This document shows, in pieces, positions 9,246 to 16,674 of a DNA stretch of 36,559 nt (its first letter is position 1; each line of letters starts with the position of its first letter). The translations under genes were made by a program, and so were the position numbers. The stretch lies in contig NHEP01000121.1 in NCBI GenBank assembly GCA_002171515.1, forward strand, positions 1-36,559, read 5' to 3'. The notes under the pieces were generated by a model. That model did not search any database. It was not told the DNA's origin and saw only the letters and a program-made list of their open reading frames with translations. This DNA is from a bacterium TMED88 (GTDB taxonomy: Bacteria > Myxococcota_A > UBA9160 > UBA4427).

Positions 9246-9415
9246 ATTTCGGCTCTCCCGGGGGGTTGGAAAACGAAGTGAGCCGCAGCAAGATAGTGTC
9301 CCCCCGATCGGCCGGCGAGCCCGTCTTGGGGGGAGCGGACCGAGATGACCGAATTCGGTTGGAATCTTGTCGGCCGGCGCCTTTCAGACAGAGCCGATTC
9401 GGGTTGGCTGTTCGC

Positions 9416-10012
9416 TCACCGCTTGCCCGCGATCACCGGGTGGAGACGGGTCAAAGTCTCGATCAGGGCCTTGGGGGATAGCTGGTCGGCGTCCTCGAGC
9501 CAGTGCACCACCGAGCGGACCTGCATCTCCATGAAGGCACGGGCTGCGATGCGGGGCTCGACCGCCGGGTGAAGTTGACCCTGCTCAAGCTGGTCCCGAA
9601 GCCGGCGTTCGAGGGGCCGCGGAGAGAGGCCAAGGCGAGCCGCGGCCGCAGAGCGCCCGAAGGTTGCTCGAAAGAGGTCGGGTTGCTCCTGGGCGAAGCC
9701 CACCAGGGCCACCAGGCCGGCGCGAACTTGGTCTTCAAGGGCTCGCTCTTTGGACGCCCGGTGAGCCTCGGCCAAGCGCTGCTGCAAACCTTCGAGGCCC
9801 CGTTGAACAATGGCACGGTGAAGGGCGAACTTATCCCCAAAATGTTGATAGAACGTTCCGACCCCCACACGGGCAGCCCGGGCAATCGTATTCGTATTGA
9901 CGCCGTCTAGCCCGTCGCGGGCCATCAATTCAGTGCCCGCTCGGAGGAGGCTTTCGTACGCGCGCTTTGGGGCGGGTGACGAATTCTTCAAATGTCCGCG
10001 ACTCGAGGCCAT
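9416..10012 (-). CDS. TetR/AcrR-family transcriptional regulator
   Basis: The 198-residue protein has an N-terminal helix-turn-helix at ~25-68: ARDGLDGVNTNTIARAARV then GVGTFYQHFGDKFAL, the typical TetR recognition helix with the YxHF motif. The C-terminal ligand and dimerisation region (RAFMEMQVRSVVHWLEDAD) is not specific enough to name an effector. It is divergent from the surA-uvrA genes across an AT-rich gap. A 16-bp inverted repeat 19-34 bp upstream of its ATG is the natural operator. It is therefore expected to repress itself and perhaps surA. The glycosyltransferase lies 170 bp downstream on the same strand and may be cotranscribed. Confidence 0.93.
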   Translation of the reverse strand: MASSRGHLKNSSPAPKRAYESLLRAGTELMARDGLDGVNTNTIARAARVGVGTFYQHFGDKFALHRAIVQRGLEGLQQRLAEAHRASKERALEDQVRAGLVALVGFAQEQPDLFRATFGRSAAAARLGLSPRPLERRLRDQLEQGQLHPAVEPRIAARAFMEMQVRSVVHWLEDADQLSPKALIETLTRLHPVIAGKR

Positions 10013-10030
10013 TCCCAGAAGATACTGATT

Positions 10031-10046
10031 TAGATATCTATATCTA
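10031..10046. promoter_or_regulatory. probable TetR operator palindrome
   Basis: TAGATAT-CT-ATATCTA: perfect 7-bp arms around a 2-bp centre, inside the tetR-surA intergenic region and 19 bp from the TetR start. Size and position suit a TetR-family operator. A weaker copy (CGATAT-TGAT-ATATTG, one mismatch) lies at 10074-10089. Binding is inferred from position and symmetry. Confidence 0.6.
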
Positions 10047-10050
10047 TAAT
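10045..10050 (+). promoter_or_regulatory. consensus -10 box of a putative surA promoter
   Basis: TATAAT is a perfect -10 hexamer overlapping the right edge of the operator palindrome. The matching -35 region (around 10021-10027) is poor. If used, transcription would start near 10057 and give a leader of ~255 nt before the preferred surA start. An overlapping minus-strand promoter for tetR (TTATTA/TATAGA on the complement) is also possible. Confidence 0.4.
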
Positions 10051-10214
10051 AAAGACCAAAAAAAAGGGCAGATCGATATTGATATATTGCTTTTCTTTCG
10101 GATTTTCAACAAACCGATGGGCTGAAGCCTCTCCGAGGCGGAGGACTCGACGAATCGGACGGGCGTCAGCGGTCCCAAAGAGCGGTCCCTCACATCGCGG
10201 CTAAAATAGGAGTG

Positions 10215-10286
10215 GAGACCCCGGGCGTGAGGGTCCCGGGCAAGCCCAAGCCCAAAAATCCGGGTGGCCCACGGGGGGTCTCTTTT
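10215..10286 (+). terminator. attenuator-like hairpin in the surA leader
   Basis: GAGACCCC (10215-10222) pairs perfectly with GGGGTCTC (10275-10282), and GTG/CAC extends the stem further in. TTTT follows at 10283-10286. The long loop is itself GC-rich and repetitive (CCCGGGCAAGCCCAAGCCC). A terminator-like element just before the surA start suggests transcription attenuation, or simply a stop for upstream leakage. It also argues against the upstream GTG start at 10212. Confidence 0.5.
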
Positions 10287-10313
10287 GCCCCGCTTCAAGG
10301 AGCGCCGAGCGCT

Positions 10314-11360
10314 TTGACCACTCCGAATACTCTTCAGGGCTCCAGATATCGGTCTGCGGCCAAGGTGGGACTCCTCAGCTTTTTGGGCCTCTGGGTCTTC
10401 TCCCAGGAGGGGTCGGCCGCCGAGGTTTTAGTCGATGGCATTGCGGCCCAGGTGGGCTCGCAGATTGTTCTTCACTCGGACGTCCAAGAGCTGTCCCGGC
10501 CCGTCGAGGAAAGGATGCGGGCCGCGGGGCTCAGCGACTCCGAGATCCAGAGCATGCGAGGCGACGCCCTGGAGCGACTGATCGAATCCAAATTGATCGA
10601 GAGCGTCGTGGTGCGGCTTGAGCTCCAAGCCACCGAAGAGGAGATCGACGCCGCCATCGCGGGCATTGCCCAAGACAATGGCCTCACCGTCGAACAATTA
10701 CAAACCAGCGTAGAGAGCCATGGACTCACCCTGGCCGAATACCGCCAAAAACTAAAGGGGGAAATTGAGCGTTCCAAGGTCCTCAACACCATGGTCCGTT
10801 CGCGAATTCGAGTTGAGCCGGAAGAAGTTCGCGCCGCGTTTGAAGAACGCTTCGGGGATCAAGAGGCCCGATCCGGCGAAGAGGTTCGTCTTCGGCACAT
10901 CCTCGTGGGCGCCGGAGGCGCATCACAGAGAAGCTTGGAAACGGCCTGCTCGATCGCCTCGGACGCAGAAAAAAAGATCAAAGGCGGAGAGCTCACTTTC
11001 AACGAAACGGCCCGACGCGTCACCGATATGAACCCGGAAGCCGGTGGCGAGTTGGGCTGGCTCCATGTAGACGATCTCGCACCCTGGATGTCAAACGCCC
11101 TCAAAACCATGAAACCCGGAGACGTCAGTGGTGTCATCGAAACCAGCTTTGGGTGCAACATTCTCGAGTTGGTGGAGCTGCGGGATTACCAAGTCGTCAC
11201 CTATGCGGACGCCGAGGCTGCTTTGACGGCCGAGATCAACCGACGCAAGATGGATAAGGAATACCTCGACTGGCTCGAAACCTTGCGCAAGCAAACCTAT
11301 ATCTCTCGCAAGGGAAGCTATGCGGAGGGAAAGAAATCCATGGCGAGACGCGGGCGCTGA
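10314..11360 (+). CDS. SurA-type periplasmic peptidyl-prolyl isomerase / chaperone
   Basis: With the preferred TTG at 10314 the protein is 348 aa. A signal-peptide-like stretch (AAKVGLLSFLGLWVFS ending ...SAA) precedes a SurA N-terminal chaperone domain (LVDGIAAQVGSQIVLHSDV onwards, ~35-155). One parvulin domain follows (VRLRHILVG, then GGELGWLHVDDLAPW and KPGDVSGVIETSFG). E. coli SurA has two parvulin domains and 428 aa, so this is a single-parvulin form; I do not assign the symbol firmly. The frame opens at a GTG at 10212, but those 34 extra residues are Pro- and Gly-rich filler overlapping the leader hairpin. AAGGAG lies 11 nt before the TTG. Expected role is folding of outer-membrane or periplasmic proteins. 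uvrA follows 2 nt after the stop. Confidence 0.85.
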   Translation: MTTPNTLQGSRYRSAAKVGLLSFLGLWVFSQEGSAAEVLVDGIAAQVGSQIVLHSDVQELSRPVEERMRAAGLSDSEIQSMRGDALERLIESKLIESVVVRLELQATEEEIDAAIAGIAQDNGLTVEQLQTSVESHGLTLAEYRQKLKGEIERSKVLNTMVRSRIRVEPEEVRAAFEERFGDQEARSGEEVRLRHILVGAGGASQRSLETACSIASDAEKKIKGGELTFNETARRVTDMNPEAGGELGWLHVDDLAPWMSNALKTMKPGDVSGVIETSFGCNILELVELRDYQVVTYADAEAALTAEINRRKMDKEYLDWLETLRKQTYISRKGSYAEGKKSMARRGR

Positions 11361-11362
11361 AG

Positions 11363-14275
11363 TTGTCCTCAGGGCCAGTCGAGCGCCACCCGACCCTCCC
11401 CGAAAGACCCCATGGAGGGATTCATCGGGGACTGCTGAGCGCACCGAAGGAGGTTGTGGTTCGCGGTGCCAGGACCCATAACCTCAAAGGGGTCGACGTC
11501 ACGATCCCGCGCGACCGGCTTGTCGTGATCACCGGCCCCTCAGGCTCCGGCAAATCCAGTCTGGCCTTTGACACCCTCTACGCCGAGGGCCAAAGGCGCT
11601 ACGTCGAGTCGCTTTCAGCGTATGCCCGTCAGTTCCTGGACCAGCTCGAAAAGCCCGATGTTGAATCCGTTGACGGGCTCTCGCCTTCTCTGTCGATCGA
11701 ACAGCGCTCCCTTGGAAAAAGCCCACGGAGCACGGTTGGGACGGCCACCGAAATATCAGACTTCCTCCGAGTGCTCTTTGCCCGGGCGGGGGAAGCGCTT
11801 TGCCCAGGCTGCGGAGAGAAAGTCGCCTCTCAGACCTTGGCTCAAATGGTCGAGCGAACCATGAGCTTGCCGGAAGGAACGCGGATCGAGGTCCTCGCCC
11901 CCATCGTCCGTGGACGGCGAGGCGCGTATAAAAAGGAACTTGAGGCGTTGCGCCAACGAGGATACGTCGAAGTTCGGGTCGACGGTGAGCGGTTGCCGCT
12001 CGATCCCACACCTTCGATTGCGCGCCAAAAGCGTCACGACATAGAGGTCGTCGTCGATCGGATTACCCTTCGCAACCCCCTCCAACCTCGATTGGAGGGT
12101 TCTCTTGAAACGGCAACCGCTTTGGCAAAAGGCACCGTGCTCGTTCTGATTCAGAGCAACGGTACGAAAAAGGCATTGGCTCAAGAAGAGTGGTTGCTCT
12201 CGCTCAAGAGAGCCTGCGGGCGCTGTGGCGTGTCTTTCCCAGAATTGGCCCCGCGAAGCTTTTCCTTCAACAGTCCAGCGGGCGCGTGTGAGGCCTGCGA
12301 TGGACTGGGCGTGCGGTTTCAACTCGACCCCGATCGCATTGTTCCGAAGCCAGAGGCCCCGCTTCAGGAAGCCATCGAGCCCTGGCAACGCAAACGCCAT
12401 CGCCGCTTTTATGCCCAGCTCCTCTCGGACGTCGCCGAGCACCTCGCCATTGACACCTCGACCCCCTGGAACAAAATTCCCAAAGAAGCCCGGCATTTCA
12501 TCCTTCGCGGTGGAAGCGAGAAGGTCTCTTTCTCAGTGGGAGACAAGCCGACTCGATCGGGGCGCTCAAGAAAAACCCAGGTGAAACGAGTTTTCCGCGG
12601 TGTTCTCGACGATCTTGAACGCCAGTCGAGCTCACAACTCGACCGCTATCGCGCGTCGACAGCCTGTGAGGCTTGCGGAGGGAGCCGGCTCAAAGCGGAA
12701 GCCCGCTCTGTTTGCCTAGAAGGAAAGGCGCTTCACGAACTCTGCGCGCTCAGCATTGGCGAAGTTCATGACTGGTTCGGACAGCTTGAAGTCTCGGACT
12801 TTCGTCGTCGAGCGGTCGTGAACCGAATTGTTCAGGAGATCCGAGACCGCCTCGGCTTTCTCTGCGATGTGGGCTTGGATTATCTGACTCTCGACCGCGC
12901 AACTTCCACGCTGTCCGGAGGCGAAGCCCAGCGGATTCGACTGGCCACCCAGGTTGGCTCAGAAATGTTGGGCGTTCTTTATATCTTGGACGAGCCGTCC
13001 ATCGGGCTGCACCCACGCGATAACGACCGTCTTATTGCCAGCTTGATTCGACTTCGAGACAAGGGCAATAGCGTTGTGATTGTGGAGCATGACGAAGCGA
13101 CGATCCGCGCAGCGGACTTTGTGATCGATATGGGACCCGGCGCGGGGACTCATGGCGGAGAAGTCGTCGCCACCGGTGATCCTTTACAAATTGAAGGCAA
13201 CGAACGATCGCCCACCGGCGCATGGCTCAGTGGTGGAAAGTGCTTGGCGATTCGGCCCGCTCGTCGCTCAGCGAATGGCTGGCTAAAGCTCCGAGGCTGC
13301 CGCAGCCACAATCTCAAGAACCTCGATTTCTCTCTGCCCTTGGGCACATTCACTGTGCTGACCGGTGTATCGGGTTCGGGGAAGTCCACCCTCGTCAACG
13401 ATACCTTGCACAGGGCGCTTGCTGCGCAGCTTCACGGAGCGGAGGGGGTACCGGGAGAATTCGATCGGCTCGAAGGCGTAGACGCCATCGATCAAGTGAT
13501 CGATGTTGACCAAGCCCCCATTGGCCGAACGCCGCGCTCAAACCCCGCCACCTATACCGGCGCTCTATCAGGCATTCGCCAACTATTCAGCCAAATTCCG
13601 GAGGCGCGTGCCCGAGGCTACGACCCCGGGCGCTTCTCTTTCAACGTCAAGGGCGGTCGGTGTGAAGCCTGCGAAGGGGCGGGACGCAGCCGGATCGAAA
13701 TGAACTTTCTTCCGGATCTCTTCGTCACCTGCGAGGTCTGTTCAGGTCGGCGGTACGAGGCGGAAACCCTCGAGATCCTCTACAAAGGCCGAAACATTGC
13801 CGACGTACTCGACATGACGGTTGAGGAAGCTCTGCCTTGGATGGAGAATATTCCAACGGTGCAGCGTCCACTCCAAGCGATGATGGATGTGGGACTGCAT
13901 TACGTGCGTCTCGGCCAACCCGCCACGACCCTCTCCGGAGGTGAGGCACAGCGGGTCAAACTGGCCAAGGAGCTAGCACGGCGCTCCCACGGACGAACGC
14001 TGTACTTGCTCGACGAGCCAACAACCGGTTTGCATTTTTCAGATGTGGCTCGCTTGGTCGAGCTGCTCCAGCAGCTTGTTGATCGGGGCAATTCGGTACT
14101 GGTGATCGAACACCATCTCGACGTCATTCGATCAGCAGACCACATCGTCGATCTAGGACCCGGCGGAGGGGCTTCCGGGGGAAGCATCGTCGCAACAGGA
14201 TCCCCAGAAGAGATCGCGCTCTGCGCTGACTCTTGGACCGGAGCGGCCCTCGCCGAGCGAGCCCACCCTCGATGA
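11363..14275 (+). CDS. uvrA: Excinuclease ABC subunit UvrA
   Basis: Damage-recognition ATPase of nucleotide excision repair. First Walker A is GPSGSGKS at 58-65 and the second is GVSGSGKS in the C-terminal half. There are two ABC signatures ([12 protein letters not shown] and [12 protein letters not shown]). Zinc modules are C285-x2-C288-x20-C309-x2-C312 and a later CEAC...CEVC pair with 19 residues between. The [15 protein letters not shown] and [12 protein letters not shown] Walker B regions are intact. At 970 aa it is about 30 residues longer than usual. The extra N-terminus (from TTG 11363) has no homology signal, and the family core begins at [15 protein letters not shown]. The start is uncertain; GAAGGAGG at 11446-11453 is only 2 nt before an in-frame GTG. 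It is probably translated with surA. Confidence 0.96.
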   Translation: MSSGPVERHPTLPERPHGGIHRGLLSAPKEVVVRGARTHNLKGVDVTIPRDRLVVITGPSGSGKSSLAFDTLYAEGQRRYVESLSAYARQFLDQLEKPDVESVDGLSPSLSIEQRSLGKSPRSTVGTATEISDFLRVLFARAGEALCPGCGEKVASQTLAQMVERTMSLPEGTRIEVLAPIVRGRRGAYKKELEALRQRGYVEVRVDGERLPLDPTPSIARQKRHDIEVVVDRITLRNPLQPRLEGSLETATALAKGTVLVLIQSNGTKKALAQEEWLLSLKRACGRCGVSFPELAPRSFSFNSPAGACEACDGLGVRFQLDPDRIVPKPEAPLQEAIEPWQRKRHRRFYAQLLSDVAEHLAIDTSTPWNKIPKEARHFILRGGSEKVSFSVGDKPTRSGRSRKTQVKRVFRGVLDDLERQSSSQLDRYRASTACEACGGSRLKAEARSVCLEGKALHELCALSIGEVHDWFGQLEVSDFRRRAVVNRIVQEIRDRLGFLCDVGLDYLTLDRATSTLSGGEAQRIRLATQVGSEMLGVLYILDEPSIGLHPRDNDRLIASLIRLRDKGNSVVIVEHDEATIRAADFVIDMGPGAGTHGGEVVATGDPLQIEGNERSPTGAWLSGGKCLAIRPARRSANGWLKLRGCRSHNLKNLDFSLPLGTFTVLTGVSGSGKSTLVNDTLHRALAAQLHGAEGVPGEFDRLEGVDAIDQVIDVDQAPIGRTPRSNPATYTGALSGIRQLFSQIPEARARGYDPGRFSFNVKGGRCEACEGAGRSRIEMNFLPDLFVTCEVCSGRRYEAETLEILYKGRNIADVLDMTVEEALPWMENIPTVQRPLQAMMDVGLHYVRLGQPATTLSGGEAQRVKLAKELARRSHGRTLYLLDEPTTGLHFSDVARLVELLQQLVDRGNSVLVIEHHLDVIRSADHIVDLGPGGGASGGSIVATGSPEEIALCADSWTGAALAERAHPR

Positions 14276-14347
14276 TGATCGGGCGCTACCCTGAAGAGCC
14301 TTTCAAAATCCTGAGGCCGTTTATCCGGGTCACAAGAGGCAGGATCT

Positions 14348-15268
14348 ATGCCCGAGCCTGAAAAGCCCAAGCGTCTGAAGAGGACCCCTGATTCGGACCT
14401 CTTCCCCGGTCCTTTCGCGGCGGTTTGGCTCTCGTTCCTCGCGCTCTTTTCGACGAGCCTGATGTTCACTCTCTTCGGAGAAGAGCTGGACTTCATTTCT
14501 TCGATCGGGCTGGCGCAGACATTGGGTCTGGGCAGCGTTGCTTTGCTCGCTGCCCGGCGGATCCCGCCCCCACACGTTGAACGAATAGGACTTCGAGGCT
14601 TCCCCCTCGCACGACTGCTTCCCTTGCTCTGCTTGCTGCCGGTCGTGATCCTGATTAAGGAATTCGACAACTACATCGGCGTTCTGATGCCAGCCAGTCC
14701 CGCTGTTCTCGAACTCCAAGCAGAACTCGCCGAGTTAACCCGGATTGACTCCGCGTATGCCGCCGCTCAAACGGTGATCGTGGCAGTCGGGATCAGCCCT
14801 CTGGTCGAAGGCTTCTTCTTTTTCGGAGTGATCTTGCAAGGCCTCGTCGCCCGACTGGGCGGGGTACGAGGGGTCTTGATCACGGCCGTTCTGTATTCGG
14901 TCGTCCACTTCCCCGCTTCCGGTGCCCCCGGTAGCGACGCGCTCGTTCCCCTGGCCAGCGGTCTGACGGTCGGGGCCTTGCTGGCTTTAGCTCGGCTTGG
15001 GTCTGGATCGCTCTTGGGGGCCGTCGGGCTGTCTGGTGCCATCGCAGCAGTGTATCTCGCTGCCGCGGAGTTGAGCGATGGAGCGGCCATTGCGGGCTTC
15101 AATGCCCCGGGCGAACACATCGCCTTGATCTGGGTCTTGCCTTCGGCGGTCGCGGTCCTCTACGGAATCCGGGTGCTTCTTCGCTTCGCCGCTCAATCTG
15201 ACATCGCACCGCCGGTGCCTGCACCGACGCCCCAGGAAGAAGATGAAAACAACGGGTTCTTCCTTTAG
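14348..15268 (+). CDS. CPBP-family membrane protein, catalytic motif degraded
   Basis: A 306-aa protein with about 7-8 hydrophobic segments and a CPBP (Abi, CAAX protease and bacteriocin-processing) layout. The family's first motif, EExxxR, appears as E154-G155-FFF-F159, so the second Glu and the Arg are both missing. The FxxxH motif is present as Y183-SVV-H187. Active CPBP proteases need these Glu and His residues, so this member is probably not a functional protease and may act as a membrane scaffold. The N-terminus is basic and the C-terminus acidic (QEEDENNGFF). It follows uvrA by 72 nt. Its stop codon overlaps the end of the convergent tmk gene by 4 bp. Confidence 0.7.
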   Translation: MPEPEKPKRLKRTPDSDLFPGPFAAVWLSFLALFSTSLMFTLFGEELDFISSIGLAQTLGLGSVALLAARRIPPPHVERIGLRGFPLARLLPLLCLLPVVILIKEFDNYIGVLMPASPAVLELQAELAELTRIDSAYAAAQTVIVAVGISPLVEGFFFFGVILQGLVARLGGVRGVLITAVLYSVVHFPASGAPGSDALVPLASGLTVGALLALARLGSGSLLGAVGLSGAIAAVYLAAAELSDGAAIAGFNAPGEHIALIWVLPSAVAVLYGIRVLLRFAAQSDIAPPVPAPTPQEEDENNGFFL

Positions 15269-15876
15269 CCTGCCCGCCTTCCCAGAAGAGTCCGCACGCG
15301 TGCCATGATTTCGACGTGCACGGTTTGCGGATCCGTTTCACCGGAAACGGAATGCAAGTAGGGCAGTTGCAAGCTGCAATAGATCTCACGGGTGCGCGTT
15401 AGAAACGACTCTCGCTCGAAGACCCGGTTTCTCTGTTCGCCTCGGGCGTCCACGCGACGTAGGGCTTCCTCGGCCGACAAGTCAATCAAGATGGCCAAGT
15501 CCGGTTCGGGAAAACGCGCCGCGTTGTTTTCCAAGATCTCAGCGGGATCGAGCCCCGCAGCCCCCTGGTAGGCCACATTCGAAAGGTAGTAGCGATCGGT
15601 GACCACAACCGACCCCTCATCAAGGGCCGGGCGAATCAGGTCCCGAACATGCTCCGCGCGGTCGAGCATAAAAGCTTCCAACTGCTCATTGGGCGAGAGG
15701 ACTTCGCCAGCCACCGAGCGGGCGCGAATTTGGCGACCGTGGGGACCATCGGTCGGTTCCCGCGTGGCCACAACGGAGAGACCTTCAGAGCGAAGAGCGG
15801 TCACAAGGAGGTCGACCTGGGTCCCCTTGCCGGCCCCATCAATGCCTTCAAGGGCGACTAAAGAGCCTTGAACCAC
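15265..15876 (-). CDS. tmk: Thymidylate kinase
   Basis: Phosphorylates dTMP to dTDP. The P-loop is ALEGIDGAGKGTQ at residues ~8-20, with Gly in place of the common Thr or Ser after GK. DRYYLSNVAYQG is the conserved DR(Y/F) region, and the LID-like segment is RVDARGEQRNRVFE. Length is 203 aa, normal. The start is GTG at 15876, supported by GGGAGG on the minus strand (15881-15886) with short spacing. It lies downstream of atpE across a 331-bp hairpin-rich gap, so it may have its own promoter or depend on read-through. Confidence 0.94.
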   Translation of the reverse strand: MVQGSLVALEGIDGAGKGTQVDLLVTALRSEGLSVVATREPTDGPHGRQIRARSVAGEVLSPNEQLEAFMLDRAEHVRDLIRPALDEGSVVVTDRYYLSNVAYQGAAGLDPAEILENNAARFPEPDLAILIDLSAEEALRRVDARGEQRNRVFERESFLTRTREIYCSLQLPYLHSVSGETDPQTVHVEIMARVRTLLGRRAG

Positions 15877-16207
15877 ACGGCCTCCCGTGAACGGCGGCCC
15901 GAGAGCCTGAGTCCGTTCAACACTTCACGTGCCCTGTTCAACACGGGTGGTTCGAGAACGGGCCGCTCCAGGTGCCGGCTCGCACCCCCCGAAACAGCGT
16001 TCAAAGCCGGCTTGGTGCGCCGGCATCCGGGCACGCCACTTGCTCTAGCAAGGGAGTGAACGTCGCCCTCGGGCGACGCCCGCCCAGCCCCTCTAACGGG
16101 ACCGGGGGTCGGGCGGGGAACGGGGCGCCGGGCGTCAGCACGGGGACGAGGTGAGCCGTAAACGGGGTGGGGCTCACCTCTGGCTGACGCCCGGCGTCTC
16201 AATTCGA
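15877..16207 (-). other. gene-free, hairpin-rich spacer between atpE and tmk
   Basis: No credible ORF is present. Perfect inverted repeats follow one another: GCGGCCC/GGGCCGC (15894-15900 with 15960-15966), GGTGC/GCACC (15971-15986), GCCGGC/GCCGGC (16006-16024), CTTGC/GCAAG (16039-16052), CGTCGCC/GGCGACG (16061-16078), CCCGCCC/GGGCGGG (16079-16117) and a nested giant hairpin (16126-16196). GTTCAACAC occurs twice (15915-15923 and 15935-15943). The density of stems suggests a structured RNA, an RNA-stability or processing region for atpE mRNA, or a REP-like element. No tRNA or known ncRNA family could be recognised. Confidence 0.55.
16126..16196 (-). repeat. large nested hairpin downstream of atpE
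   Basis: Outer stem: 14 bp perfect, 16126-16139 (CGCCGGGCGTCAGC) with 16183-16196. Inner stem: 10 bp perfect, GAGGTGAGCC (16148-16157) with GGCTCACCTC (16171-16180), loop 13 nt. The internal loop is asymmetric (8 nt against 2 nt). It begins 12 nt after the atpE stop on the minus strand. No T-run follows in the direction of atpE transcription, so it is not a standard intrinsic terminator. It could block 3' exonucleases. Confidence 0.7.
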
Positions 16208-16516
16208 CTAGAACTTGCCCGACAAAACGAAGCCAATCACGAGACCGTAAATCGCGATGGATTCGATCAGCACCATGCCGAGGATGAAGTTGACGAACAT
16301 GGCGCCGGCTGCACCGGGGTTGCGTGCGATCCCCGCCGTCGTGTTACCCGCCGTGAGACCCTGACCGATCCCGCAGCCGAGACCGGCGAGTCCAACCGCC
16401 AAGCCAGCACCGAGGCCGGGGCCAAGGCTGCTACCGCCGCCGTCATCGGCAAAGGCGAGGGCCGGGGCAACACTGAAGACGATGGTCCAGAGAAGAAGCT
16501 TCGCGAACTTACGCAT
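16208..16516 (-). CDS. atpE: ATP synthase subunit c with N-terminal signal-like segment
   Basis: The ring subunit of Fo is 102 aa: a cleavable-looking N-terminal segment (LLLWTIVFSVAPALAFA, residues ~7-23) and then the two-helix hairpin. Helix 1 has GLGCGIGQG with Q52, the polar loop is ARNP, and helix 2 has the ion-carrying E85 in VLIESIAIYG. Q52, E85, S86 and Y90 have the same spacing as Q32, E65, S66 and Y70 of the sodium-binding Ilyobacter c ring, but the position of Thr67 is Ile87. GGAAAG lies ~9 nt before the ATG. The gene is last in the atpZ-I-B-E group, after a 158-nt spacer holding two hairpins. Confidence 0.96.
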   Translation of the reverse strand: MRKFAKLLLWTIVFSVAPALAFADDGGGSSLGPGLGAGLAVGLAGLGCGIGQGLTAGNTTAGIARNPGAAGAMFVNFILGMVLIESIAIYGLVIGFVLSGKF

Positions 16517-16554
16517 GGTGGAGCTTTCCTTTCGTTTGAGCGTATGAGCTGTGT

Positions 16555-16672
16555 GGACCTTCTGGTCCGAATTATTTGCTCGTTGGGTGGATGACGACGC
16601 ACCGCAACACCGGTCGGCGCCATAAAGAACTTTGAAATACGCAGACCGCCACAGACAACAGCCGGCGGTCGA
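16555..16672 (-). other. two hairpins in the atpB-atpE spacer
   Basis: On the minus strand GACCGCC/GGCGGTC (7 bp, 13-nt loop) lies just after the atpB stop, and GGACC-AGAA-GGTCC (16555-16568) lies ~39 nt before the atpE start. Neither is followed by a T-run. Spacer structure like this could favour processing that separates atpE mRNA, whose product is needed at about ten copies per enzyme. The function is inferred. Confidence 0.4.
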
Positions 16673-16674
16673 GA

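Noticed and set aside
9299-9359. TCCCCCC/GGGGGGA stem and the ACCGAATTCGGT palindrome between the glycosyltransferase and tetR
   Set aside because: No T-run on either strand and ordinary GC-driven pairing; too weak to call a terminator or operator.
15894-15970. tRNA-like layout: GCGGCCC and GGGCCGC arms, a TTCGA motif and a final TCCA
   Set aside because: The T-stem cannot pair around TTCGAGA, the D-arm lacks the GG of a D-loop, and no anticodon stem of the right size lies at the right place. It is kept only as a long-range inverted repeat.
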